The notes under the pieces: model-generated
Database searches by the model: none
What the model saw: only the letters and a program-made list of their open reading frames with translations
Told to the model about the DNA's origin: nothing
Translations under genes and position numbers: made by a program
Shown here: positions 54,902 through 63,255 of the stretch, piece by piece
How the letters are laid out: each line of letters begins with the position of its first letter
Numbering within the stretch: position 1 is the stretch's first letter
Origin: Azospirillum brasilense
Lineage (GTDB): Bacteria > Pseudomonadota > Alphaproteobacteria > Azospirillales > Azospirillaceae
Assembly (NCBI RefSeq): GCF_007827815.1
Contig: NZ_VITH01000003.1
Coordinates: 62,001 to 126,000 of the forward strand
DNA length: 64,000 nt
Direction: 5' to 3'

Positions 54902-56077
54902 GTGCCTGAAACGCCGATAACGCACACTCTGCCAGGAGACGGGCACGCCCGTCGGATGTCCGGGGCCGATTACGTCTATGGGATCGACATGGTCCGGTTC
55001 GCCGCGGCCCTGCTGGTCACCGGCTTCCACCTGACCTGGCGCGACCCCGCGGTCGCCGACGCCATGTGGTCCGGCTGGGCCGGGGTGCAGGTCTTCTTCG
55101 TGGTGTCGGGCTTCGTCATCGCCAATTCGGCCAACAACGCCACCCCGGTCGCCTTCATCCGGTCGCGCCTGCTGCGCCTCTACCCGGCGGCCTGGGTCTG
55201 CACCATCCTGTGCCTCGTCGCCCTTGTGCTCATGCCCGGTCCCGACCCGGATCTGGCGCGGCGCTTCATCGCCTCCTTCACGCTGGCGCCCGCCGGCCCC
55301 TTCATCGCGTCGGCCTATTGGACGCTGCCGGTCGAGATCGCCTTCTACGGCGCGGTCTTCCTGCTGCTGCTCAGCGGCAATTTCCACCGGCTGCCGCAGT
55401 TCGCCCTGGCGCTCACCGCCGCCAGCTCGGCTTATCTCGGCGTCTACAGCCTGCACGTCTTCGGCGTCGTCCACCTGCCGTTCCTGGAGTTCGAGTACGG
55501 CATGCTGAACATGACGCTGCTGCGCCACGGCGTGTTCTTCGCGCTGGGCATCTTCCTGTGGCTGTGGTCGCGCGGCAAGCTGACCCGGTCGGGCATGGCC
55601 GCCGCCCTGCTGGCGCTGGTCGCCGCCCCGCTGGAGATCACCGCCCGGTCGGTGGAGTTCGTGGAACGCTCGCCCGTCCCGCTGAACCTCGCCGATCTGT
55701 GGATGAACCCGCTGCTGATCTGGGGCGTGTCGCTTCTCGCCATCGCCGCCTCGGCGCGCTGGCGGGCGGAGATCGCCGCGCTGCCGCAATCCCTGCTGTC
55801 CCTGCTGCGCGTGGTCGGGCTGGCCACCTACCCGCTCTACCTGCTGCACGAGGTGATCGGCGGCTCGGCCAAGACGCTGGCGATTCAGGCCGGGGCCTCC
55901 TCCATGGCCGGGGCGGTGACCGGCGGTGCCCTGTCCATCGCCGTCGCCCTGCTGGTCGCCGCAATCCTCGAACCGGCGGTGCGCGACCGGCTGCGCCGCC
56001 TGCTCGACATCCCGCAGGCCGCCTTCTCGGCCCGCCCCGCCTTCAGCACCTTCTACCGCTCCGGCGGAACCGTCTGA
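54902..56077 (+). CDS. Acyltransferase-3 family membrane protein (OafA/ExoZ-like)
   Basis: A 391-residue membrane enzyme with ten hydrophobic segments that usually adds acetyl or other acyl groups to surface polysaccharides. DMVRFAAALLVTGFHLTW (catalytic His), FFVVSGFVIANS, IRSRLLRLYPAAW and YWTLPVEIAFY are the family signatures in order. GTG 54902 follows GGGAGGA. The FemAB-type gene 71 bases downstream may belong to the same transcript. Confidence 0.88.
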   Translation: MPETPITHTLPGDGHARRMSGADYVYGIDMVRFAAALLVTGFHLTWRDPAVADAMWSGWAGVQVFFVVSGFVIANSANNATPVAFIRSRLLRLYPAAWVCTILCLVALVLMPGPDPDLARRFIASFTLAPAGPFIASAYWTLPVEIAFYGAVFLLLLSGNFHRLPQFALALTAASSAYLGVYSLHVFGVVHLPFLEFEYGMLNMTLLRHGVFFALGIFLWLWSRGKLTRSGMAAALLALVAAPLEITARSVEFVERSPVPLNLADLWMNPLLIWGVSLLAIAASARWRAEIAALPQSLLSLLRVVGLATYPLYLLHEVIGGSAKTLAIQAGASSMAGAVTGGALSIAVALLVAAILEPAVRDRLRRLLDIPQAAFSARPAFSTFYRSGGTV

Positions 56078-56148
56078 AAACAGACGCCTGACCGTTACCA
56101 AACGCTTCCACAAAAACGATCGCCGTGAATTCCAGGGGAGAATCCTGA

Positions 56149-57348
56149 ATGTACACCGACGCGCTTGGTGGCGATGTCCTGTGCCCCGCGTCCTCCATCG
56201 AGATCGACCGGGTCGATCGAAGCGGCTGGTACGCCATCCTCGATTCCTTCGACGACGCCAACATCTTCCAAACCTGGGATTATGGCCGCATCGCCCACGC
56301 CGGGCGGGAGCTGAGCCACCTGGTCGTGCGGCGCGACGGACGCCCGGTGGCCGCGGTGCAGGTCCTGCTGCGCCGCGTGCCGGGCATCGGCGGCCTGGCG
56401 CTGGTCATGTGGGGGCCGATGTGGCACCCGCGCGGCCAGGAGCCGGACCACGCCGCCCTGATGACCGCCCTGCACGCGCTGAAGGCGGAATACACGGACC
56501 GGCGGGGCCTGCTGCTGCGCCTTCTGCCCCATGTCTCGCAGGCGGACGGCGCGGCGGTGACGGAGGCCCTGGCCGCGCTGGGGATGCGGTTCCGGGAGGA
56601 GAAGGCCCCCTACCGCACCTTCATCACCGACCTGAACGCCGACGAGGCGGGTCTGCGCTCCAACCTGTCCCACCACTGGCGGCGCGGCCTGAACAAGGCC
56701 GAGCGGATGGGCATCGAAGTCGTCGAGGGTTCCCACGCCGAACTGCTCGAGACCATCGACGACATCTTCGTCGAGACGCAGCGCCGCAAGGGCTTCAAGG
56801 CCTATGACAGCCGCACCTTCACCCGCATCAACGAGGCGCTGCCGCCGCGGCGCAAGATGCGCGCCTTCCTCGCCATGCATGAGGGGCGGCCGGTGGCCGG
56901 GGTCGTCGTGTCGCTGTTCGGCACCACCGGCCAGATGCAGAACTCCGCCACGCTGGAGGCCGGGTTGCGGGTCAACGCCGCCTATCTGCTGCAATGGCGG
57001 GCGCTGCTGTGGATCAAGGCGAACGGCGGGCTGCGCTACGACCTGCACGGGGTGAACGCCCAGACCAACCCCGGCGTCTACCAGTTCAAGCGCGGCCTCG
57101 CCGGCAAGCATCCGGTCGAGACGCTTCACATCGGGACCTTCGAGACGCCCGGCCCCCTGCCCAGCCGCCTGCTGGTCCAGGGCGGCGAGTCGATGCGCAC
57201 CCACGCCGACCGCTGGAAGACCCAGGCCGGCGCGATGGTCAGCCGGCTGCGCAACTGGAAGCCGACCCAGGCCGAACCCACCCCGGCGGAAGAGATGGAC
57301 CCCGCCGACGCCGCCGTCCTGGCGAAGGCCCCGACCGGCCCCGCCTGA
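56149..57348 (+). CDS. FemAB/GNAT-type acyltransferase (peptidoglycan or polysaccharide related)
   Basis: A 399-residue soluble protein. The C-terminal GNAT-like fold has LSHHWRRGLNKAERMGIEV, AYLLQWRALLWIKANGG and YDLHGVNAQTNPGVYQFKRGL, the last being the FemAB signature (G-x-N...P-x-x-x-x-F-K). Members in Gram-positives add amino acids to lipid II; Gram-negative members often sit in exopolysaccharide loci and are uncharacterised. It follows a surface-acyltransferase gene. Confidence 0.8.
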   Translation: MYTDALGGDVLCPASSIEIDRVDRSGWYAILDSFDDANIFQTWDYGRIAHAGRELSHLVVRRDGRPVAAVQVLLRRVPGIGGLALVMWGPMWHPRGQEPDHAALMTALHALKAEYTDRRGLLLRLLPHVSQADGAAVTEALAALGMRFREEKAPYRTFITDLNADEAGLRSNLSHHWRRGLNKAERMGIEVVEGSHAELLETIDDIFVETQRRKGFKAYDSRTFTRINEALPPRRKMRAFLAMHEGRPVAGVVVSLFGTTGQMQNSATLEAGLRVNAAYLLQWRALLWIKANGGLRYDLHGVNAQTNPGVYQFKRGLAGKHPVETLHIGTFETPGPLPSRLLVQGGESMRTHADRWKTQAGAMVSRLRNWKPTQAEPTPAEEMDPADAAVLAKAPTGPA

Positions 57349-57429
57349 GGCGGCCCCACCGCAAGGTTGTCCCACCGTGAGATTGAGGGGGAGGGCGTGT
57401 TATGATCGGCCTGGAACGGAGGCCGCCCC

Positions 57430-58470
57430 ATGACCAGCGCTCCCCTGATGATGCAGGAGGCCGCAGCCGCGCCCGCGGCGGTGCGTCTCCTGCTCAACTC
57501 CGACACCGCGGCGGTGACCGCCCTCGCCGAGCGGCTGCGGGCCGTGCCGCCGCCCTTCGCGATGACCATCGCGCGGGGCAGCAGCGACCACGCCGCCGGC
57601 TACGCCCGCTACCTGTTCGAGACGGCGCTGGGGCTGGTCACCGCCTCGGCGGCGCCCTCGGTGGTCACGGCCTATGGGGCAGTGCTGCGGGTGAAGGACG
57701 CCTTCGTCCTGGCCATCTCCCAATCGGGCCAGAGCCCCGACCTGCTGCGCGTCGCGGACGCGGCGCGGGCCGGCGGCGCCCTGACGGCGGCGCTGGTCAA
57801 CGCCGGGGACTCGCCGCTCGCGGAGCGCGTCGCTCATCCCCTGCCCCTTCACGCCGGGCCGGAATTGAGCGTCGCCGCGACCAAGAGCTTCGTCGCCAGC
57901 CTCGCCGCCATCGCCCGGCTGACCGCCCTCTGGACGGATGACCGGACGCTTCTCGACGCCCTTCCCCGGCTGCCCGATTGGCTGGAGCGGGCCGGCGCCG
58001 CCGACTGGTCGGCGGCGCAGCCAGTGCTGGAGACGGTGTCCAGCCTGCTGATCGTCGCGCGGGGGCGCAGCTATCCCATCGCGCAGGAAATGGCGCTGAA
58101 ATTCAAGGAGACCGCCGCCGCCCACGCCGAGCCCTTCAGCGCGGCGGAGGTGATGCACGGCCCGATGGCGCTGGTCGAGCCGGGTTTCCCCGTGCTGGTG
58201 GTCGCGGTGCGGGACGAGACGCTGGACGGCGTGCTGGACACCGCCCGCGCGCTGAAGCGGGCCGGCGCCCATCTGCTGGTCGCCTCCGCCGATGAGCGGG
58301 CGCTCGCCCTGGCCGACACGCCCTTGGCCCTGCCGCCGCCGCTGCACCCGGTGCTGGACCCCATCGCGGCGATCCAGGCCTTCTACCCCTTCATGGCCCG
58401 GCTGGCGCTGGCGCGCGGCTTCGACCCCGACCGCCCCCGCCATCTGCGCAAGGTCACCCGGACAGTTTAG
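57430..58470 (+). CDS. Two-SIS-domain aminosugar enzyme (NagB-II/AgaS/GlmS-isomerase type)
   Basis: A 346-residue protein equal to the isomerase half of GlmS without the glutaminase half. First SIS: IARGSSDHAAGYARYL and ISQSGQSPDLLR; second SIS: RGRSYPIAQEMALKFKETAAAHAEPFSAAEVMHGP (landmarks ALKFKE and EVMHGP). Such proteins deaminate glucosamine-6-phosphate (NagB-II). No nagA or nag transporter is close. Confidence 0.88.
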   Translation: MTSAPLMMQEAAAAPAAVRLLLNSDTAAVTALAERLRAVPPPFAMTIARGSSDHAAGYARYLFETALGLVTASAAPSVVTAYGAVLRVKDAFVLAISQSGQSPDLLRVADAARAGGALTAALVNAGDSPLAERVAHPLPLHAGPELSVAATKSFVASLAAIARLTALWTDDRTLLDALPRLPDWLERAGAADWSAAQPVLETVSSLLIVARGRSYPIAQEMALKFKETAAAHAEPFSAAEVMHGPMALVEPGFPVLVVAVRDETLDGVLDTARALKRAGAHLLVASADERALALADTPLALPPPLHPVLDPIAAIQAFYPFMARLALARGFDPDRPRHLRKVTRTV

Positions 58471-58556
58471 GAACGGCCGCGAATCCGCGGCGGTCTTTTC
58501 GGCGCCGCCTGCTGCGCGCCATCGCTCCATCACCCCGCACCGCTGCCGGATTGTGA

Positions 58557-58578
58557 GCCGTCTCCCAAACGAGACGGC
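58557..58578 (+). terminator. Hairpin after the SIS-domain gene
   Basis: Perfect 8-bp stem GCCGTCTC/GAGACGGC with loop CCAAAC, followed by ATTCTCG rather than a T tract. Confidence 0.4.
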
Positions 58579-58601
58579 ATTCTCGTGGCACGACCGAATA
58601 A

Positions 58602-58622
58602 TGCAATTAGGAATCACTTGCA
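58602..58622. promoter_or_regulatory. TGCAA...TTGCA inverted repeat upstream of the iron cluster
   Basis: TGCAA-N11-TTGCA in an AT-rich 80-base stretch upstream of DUF3325. Some proteobacterial Fur sites have TGCAA ends, so iron control is possible, but the inner bases match the Fur core weakly. Confidence 0.35.
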
Positions 58623-58679
58623 ACTTCAATTCCAGATTGGCAAAAACTGATATCATCAACCAAATCGGATTGGCGCCCC

Positions 58680-58985
58680 ATGATTGGAAACGCATCGATA
58701 GCGGAAACCGTCCTGCACGCGCTGGCTTTGGCTGCGACCGTGGTCGGAATCGTCGGGTTCTACCTTTCGGCTCCGCGCCAGCAATGGCTGAGCCATCCGC
58801 TGGCCGGCCGGCGCAGCCGCATGATTGGAGCGCTCGCTCTGCTGGAAGGGTGGCTGCTGTGGTCGGTGGCGATGCATCCGGTGACCGCGCTGTTCACCAG
58901 CCTCACCGTCGCGATGCTGCTCCTCACCATCCTGCCCTTCGCCGCTGCCGCCCGCGGAGCCGTGCTCGCGCGCCGGGAGGGCTGA
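58680..58985 (+). CDS. DUF3325 small membrane protein (iron-uptake associated)
   Basis: A 101-residue protein with three hydrophobic segments (about 8-28, 48-63, 68-92) and the SAPRQQWL and GWLLW stretches seen in DUF3325. These proteins occur next to DUF3649 and PepSY membrane proteins in iron-siderophore loci. Function unknown. Confidence 0.8.
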   Translation: MIGNASIAETVLHALALAATVVGIVGFYLSAPRQQWLSHPLAGRRSRMIGALALLEGWLLWSVAMHPVTALFTSLTVAMLLLTILPFAAAARGAVLARREG

Positions 58986-58988
58986 GCG

Positions 58989-59306
58989 ATGACCGACACC
59001 TCCTCCACCCGCAACCCGCAGGCCCCGATCCGCGCTGACTGGTGGAGCAAGAGTGTGGCCGGGGTGGTCCTGGGATTCGCGCTCGCCATAGCCCTGTCGG
59101 GGCTGTTCGCCTGGATCGGCCCCGGCGGGCCGGCGGCGGTGAACAAGCTGCAATTCGTCATGTGGCTCGTCGTTCCGATCTGGCTGGGGGTGGTCAGCCT
59201 CTGCTTCCTGTTCCGCAGCGGGCGTCAGGCCTGGCTGTGGCTGGGCGGCGCCACCGTCCTGGCCCACACGGCGCTGCTCGCCGCGCGCAGCCCGCTGCTG
59301 AACTGA
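58989..59306 (+). CDS. DUF3649 small membrane protein (iron-uptake associated)
   Basis: A 105-residue protein with three hydrophobic segments: SVAGVVLGFALAIALSGLFAW, FVMWLVVPIWLGVVSLCFLF and LWLGGATVLAHTALL. It begins three bases after the DUF3325 stop and fits DUF3649, a frequent companion of siderophore receptors. Function unknown. Confidence 0.82.
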   Translation: MTDTSSTRNPQAPIRADWWSKSVAGVVLGFALAIALSGLFAWIGPGGPAAVNKLQFVMWLVVPIWLGVVSLCFLFRSGRQAWLWLGGATVLAHTALLAARSPLLN

Positions 59307-59348
59307 CTCTCCGCCCCCTCTCCCGCCCTCACAGCCGCGAGCCGAGCC

Positions 59349-60974
59349 ATGGCCATCCGCACCGACGTCGTGCGCCTCTACCGACAGGTCCACACCTGGA
59401 CCGGCATCCTGACCGGGCTGATCCTGTTCGTCTGCTTCTATGCCGGCGCCCTCACCATGTTCAAGGAACCGCTGGAACGCTGGATCACACCGCCGGCGGC
59501 GGTGACGCCGGCAACGCTCGACCGGGCGGAGGATCTGGTCGCCGCCACGCGCGCCTTGCGGCCGGAGGTGCGGGACTTCACCCTGGCGGTGGAACCGGCG
59601 CTGGCCGGGGAGGCGCCGCTGCGCCTGACCTGGACGGAGGAACGCTTCGATCCCGCCCCCTGGGCCGCCACCCTGGCGCCGGACGGCAGCGTGACGGTGG
59701 AGCAGCTCAACCCGTCCGGCATCGGGCTTCTGGTGGATTTCCTGCACCGCACCGCGGGCGTTCCCGGCGATCTCGACATCGGCACGACGGTGACCGGCAT
59801 CGCCAGCGCGCTCTACGTCGTGGCCCTGGTGTCGGGCGTCATCATCCTGCTGCCGTCGCTGGTCAAGGATTTCCTGATCCTGCGCGTCACCCGGAACGTG
59901 AAGCGGATGTGGCTGGACGCCCACAACCTGCTGGGGTTGATCAGCCTGCCCTTCCACCTCGTCATCGCCCTGTCGGCGGTGGTGTTCGGGCTGCACGACC
60001 ACATCTACGACACGCTGGACCGCGTGGTCTATGGCGGGCAGATGCGCGCCGTGGCGGCGGCCAGCAGCCCCTTCCGCACCGTGTCGAAGGACATGGGCCC
60101 GGCGGGCATGCTGCCGCCGAAGGAGTTCCTGACGCGCGTCCACAGTCTCGCCCCCGGTTTCCGGCCGGTCAGCCTGGAGTATCACGACGCCGGCACGGGG
60201 GCCGCCACCGTGCGCGTCTGGGGCCATGATCCGCGCTACCTCGTGCGACGGGAGGGCTTCGTGCTGATGGGGGCGGTGGACGGTCGGATCATCGACACCG
60301 AATACATGCCGGGGCACCAGAACGGATGGTCGGCCACCGTCTCCGCCTTCTTCGCGCTGCATTTCGGCAGCTTCGGCGGCGGCATTGTGCGCTGGTCCTA
60401 CTTCCTGCTCGGGCTGGCCGGGGCGGCGCTGTTCTACACCGGCAACCTGCTGTGGATCGAATCGCGGCGGCGGACGGAGCGGCAGGCGAAGGGCCCGGTC
60501 GAGCAGAGCCGCGCCACCCGCCTGCTGGCCGCCGGGACGGTCGGGGTCTGCCTGGGCTGCGTGATCGGCCTGTCGCTGACCATCGCCGCCGGGAAGTGGC
60601 TGAGCGGGCTGGTGGACGACCTGCACGCCTGGCATTGGGGCATCTATTACGCAACCTTCCTGGGCGCCTGCGCCTGGGCCTTCCTGCGTGGGGCGTCGCG
60701 CGCGGGGGCGGAGCTTCTGTGGGCCAGCGCCGCGGCCAGCGCCGCCATCCCGGCGACCTCGCTGCTCGGGCTCGTCCTGCCGGGCCTATGGCTGTCGGAT
60801 GGGCTGATCGGAGTCGATCTGGTGGCGCTGGCCGGTGCGCTGGTCTTCGCCGCGATGGCCCGCAGCGCGGAACGGCGCGCCCTGACCGGCTCACGGGACA
60901 GCGTCTGGGCCGCCCCGGTTGAGCACCAAGGCTCTGCGATGGGCATCCAGCCGCTGGCCCACCCGGCGGAGTGA
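59349..60974 (+). CDS. PepSY-associated TM protein, probable ferric-siderophore reductase
   Basis: A 541-residue inner-membrane protein. TM1 includes VHTWTGILTGLILFVCFYAG, where His in a membrane helix is a haem or iron ligand candidate; the family motif LYVVALVSGVIILLPSLVKDF and DAHNLLGLISLPFHLVIALSAVVFG (landmarks HNLLG and FHL) follow, plus a periplasmic PepSY stretch. Four more C-terminal segments add length. FoxB/PiuB-type relatives reduce or remove siderophore iron at the inner membrane. Third gene of the cluster. Confidence 0.85.
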   Translation: MAIRTDVVRLYRQVHTWTGILTGLILFVCFYAGALTMFKEPLERWITPPAAVTPATLDRAEDLVAATRALRPEVRDFTLAVEPALAGEAPLRLTWTEERFDPAPWAATLAPDGSVTVEQLNPSGIGLLVDFLHRTAGVPGDLDIGTTVTGIASALYVVALVSGVIILLPSLVKDFLILRVTRNVKRMWLDAHNLLGLISLPFHLVIALSAVVFGLHDHIYDTLDRVVYGGQMRAVAAASSPFRTVSKDMGPAGMLPPKEFLTRVHSLAPGFRPVSLEYHDAGTGAATVRVWGHDPRYLVRREGFVLMGAVDGRIIDTEYMPGHQNGWSATVSAFFALHFGSFGGGIVRWSYFLLGLAGAALFYTGNLLWIESRRRTERQAKGPVEQSRATRLLAAGTVGVCLGCVIGLSLTIAAGKWLSGLVDDLHAWHWGIYYATFLGACAWAFLRGASRAGAELLWASAAASAAIPATSLLGLVLPGLWLSDGLIGVDLVALAGALVFAAMARSAERRALTGSRDSVWAAPVEHQGSAMGIQPLAHPAE

Positions 60975-61091
60975 TTCCCCGCCGACGGCCTGCCCGCTGG
61001 GGTGGGAGGCGCCCCGCCCGAAAAACAACCCCGCCGAGTCATAGCCCTTGCAGCGAGAAGGGATATGCCCTAACAATCGAAAGGCGTAATT

Positions 61092-61110
61092 GAGAATGAA
61101 TCTCATTATC
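61092..61110. promoter_or_regulatory. Fur box upstream of the TonB receptor
   Basis: GAGAATGAATCTCATTATC matches 15 of 19 bases of the classic Fur box. It lies inside a larger 31-bp near-palindrome (61086-61116) flanked by GTAATTGA and TCAATTAC. Confidence 0.85.
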
Positions 61111-61143
61111 AATTACTGATTTGCCTAATCAGGGGATATGAGC

Positions 61144-63150
61144 ATGACCAGTCGCACATCGGGGGCGTGTGCAGAGGAAGGAGCGGCGGCGGGCCGTTCC
61201 GTGACGTCGATGAAATCCGCAACCATGGTGGGTGCGGCTCTGGCGGCCGCGCTGGCGGGGGGAACGCCGGCGCTGGCCCAGCAGGCCGCCACGGAGGGGA
61301 CGACCGCCGGGGTCCAGACTTTGGGGCCGGTGACGGTCACCGCGACCGGCACGCCGCAAAGCACGCTGACCGCCCCCGCCTTCACCACCGTCATCACCTC
61401 GGAGGATTTGAAGAAGGAGGGCGTCGCCTCCTCCGGCCTGCCGGAGATCCTGAGCCGCTCGGTGGGCGTGAACGACCGCACCGACGCCACCGGCCGTGAC
61501 GAGGTGGTGATCCGCGGCATGGGCGCCAACTATTCGCTGGTGCTGGTGAACGGGCGCCGGGTGTCCACCTCCGACGCGCTGTGGCGCGGCGGCGACTTCG
61601 ATTACCACTCGATCCCGATGTCGGCCATCGAGCGGGTGGAGGTCGTGCGCGGCCCGTTGTCGTCGCTCTACGGATCGGACGCCATCGGCGGCGTGGTCAA
61701 CATCATCACCAAGAAGCCGACCGACAAGTGGTCGGGCGAGATCAACGGCGACTACCGCGTCGTCGAGCCGGGCCGCGGCGGCACCCAGTACCGCACCGGC
61801 CTCTACGCCGCCGGCCCGATCGTGGACAAGGTCTCGGCCTCGGTCTCCGCCGAATACTTCAACCGGCAGGCCTGGTACGACGATTCCCGCTATAACGGCG
61901 TCGTTCCGGTCCTGGAAAAGAAGAACCTGGCGAACCTGCTGACCACGCTGGCCTTCGACGTGACGGAGAACCAGACGCTGGAGGCCAACTACGGCCTGAA
62001 CCGCGACAACCGGCCCCGCGGCTATTACGACCGCTGGCTCTCCTCCCAGAAGCAGGAGATCGTCCGCAACACCTTCGGCGCCGCCCACCGCGGCAACTGG
62101 GGCTGGGGCGACACGCTGGTGGAGGCCAACTACGAAGACGGCCGCATCGACGACTTCAACTCGTCCTTCAACGCGCCGCAGCAGCGGCACCTGAAGGAGA
62201 AGAACCTGTTCCTGCACGGCCGCTCCAACTTCCGGCTCGGCTTCAACCGGCTGACGGCGGGCGCGGAATACCGCAAGCAGACGGTGGAGGACCCCAACAC
62301 CTTCCTGCAGTCCGGCAAGTCGGAGATCGGGCAGAAGGCGGTCTACCTCCAGGACCAGATCGGGCTGATCGACGGGCTGACCCTGACGGTCGGCACCCGC
62401 TACGACCACCACGAGATCTTCGGCGGCGAGTTCACCAGCCGCGCCAACGTCGTCTACGCGCTGACCGACGCGCTGTCGCTGAAGGCCGGCGTCAGCCAGG
62501 GCTACAAGGCGCCGGACGCCTACCAGCTCAGCCGCGAATACCGGATCGTGAGCTGCGGCGGCCGCTGCTTCCTGTCGGGCAACCCGGACCTCGAGCCGGA
62601 GACCAGCACCAACTACGAGATCGGCCTGGAAACCCGCTATGACCGCTGGGACGGCAGCGTCGTGCTGTTCCACAACAAGGTCAAGGACATGATCCAGGCG
62701 GTCTACAACGCCGGGCCGCCGCCCTCCCGCAATTGGAGCAACATCAACAACGTCGACATCTCGGGCGTCGAGGTGACCGGCTCCGTCAGCCTGACTCCGA
62801 AGCTGCTGCTGTCGGGCAACTACACCTACCTCTACACCGAGCAGAGCAACGGTGCGGAGTTGGACTACCGTCCGCGCCACAAGATCAACGCCTCCCTGAC
62901 GTGGCAGGCGCTGGACAATTTCAGCACGTCGGTGTCGACCAGCTACACCGGCCCGCAGTTGCAGGGCACCAGCAAGATGCCCGGCTATACCCTGCTGAAC
63001 TGGGGCGTCAGCGCCGACGTCACCGAGGCGCTGACCGTCGGGGCCGGCGTCAAGAACATCACCGACGTCATCCTCAGCGAGAAGAACGTCAACTTCACGT
63101 CGGTGGAGGTGGGGCGCAACTACTACGTCTCCGCCAACTACCGCTTCTGA
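61144..63150 (+). CDS. TonB-dependent outer-membrane siderophore receptor (CirA/FepA type)
   Basis: A 668-residue receptor. The signal sequence core is VGAALAAALAGG ending PALAQQ (about residues 28-46). The plug domain (about 60-185) has LPEILSRSVGVNDR, RGMGANYSLVLVNGRRV and IERVEVVRGPLSSLYGSDAIGGVVNII; a 22-strand barrel follows, ending in the terminal aromatic Phe (SANYRF). The pattern is closest to catecholate/colicin receptors such as CirA and FepA. ATG 61144 has AGGGGA eight bases upstream and is preferred over ATG 61138. The Fur box upstream implies induction by low iron. Confidence 0.93.
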   Translation: MTSRTSGACAEEGAAAGRSVTSMKSATMVGAALAAALAGGTPALAQQAATEGTTAGVQTLGPVTVTATGTPQSTLTAPAFTTVITSEDLKKEGVASSGLPEILSRSVGVNDRTDATGRDEVVIRGMGANYSLVLVNGRRVSTSDALWRGGDFDYHSIPMSAIERVEVVRGPLSSLYGSDAIGGVVNIITKKPTDKWSGEINGDYRVVEPGRGGTQYRTGLYAAGPIVDKVSASVSAEYFNRQAWYDDSRYNGVVPVLEKKNLANLLTTLAFDVTENQTLEANYGLNRDNRPRGYYDRWLSSQKQEIVRNTFGAAHRGNWGWGDTLVEANYEDGRIDDFNSSFNAPQQRHLKEKNLFLHGRSNFRLGFNRLTAGAEYRKQTVEDPNTFLQSGKSEIGQKAVYLQDQIGLIDGLTLTVGTRYDHHEIFGGEFTSRANVVYALTDALSLKAGVSQGYKAPDAYQLSREYRIVSCGGRCFLSGNPDLEPETSTNYEIGLETRYDRWDGSVVLFHNKVKDMIQAVYNAGPPPSRNWSNINNVDISGVEVTGSVSLTPKLLLSGNYTYLYTEQSNGAELDYRPRHKINASLTWQALDNFSTSVSTSYTGPQLQGTSKMPGYTLLNWGVSADVTEALTVGAGVKNITDVILSEKNVNFTSVEVGRNYYVSANYRF

Positions 63151-63158
63151 TCCGCCGC

Positions 63159-63190
63159 CGCCCGTCCCCGGCTTGCGCCAGGGGCGGGCG
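63159..63190 (+). terminator. Hairpin between the receptor and entS
   Basis: CGCCCG-T-CCCC pairs with GGGG-CGGGCG, with one bulged T and an 11-base loop. No T tract, so it may only lower read-through into the exporter gene. Confidence 0.4.
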
Positions 63191-63255
63191 CGCCCGCTTA
63201 TCAAAGACGCCTTCGGTCCCGTTGCCGCGGGCGCCGGTGCCGGAAAGGCCCGCTC

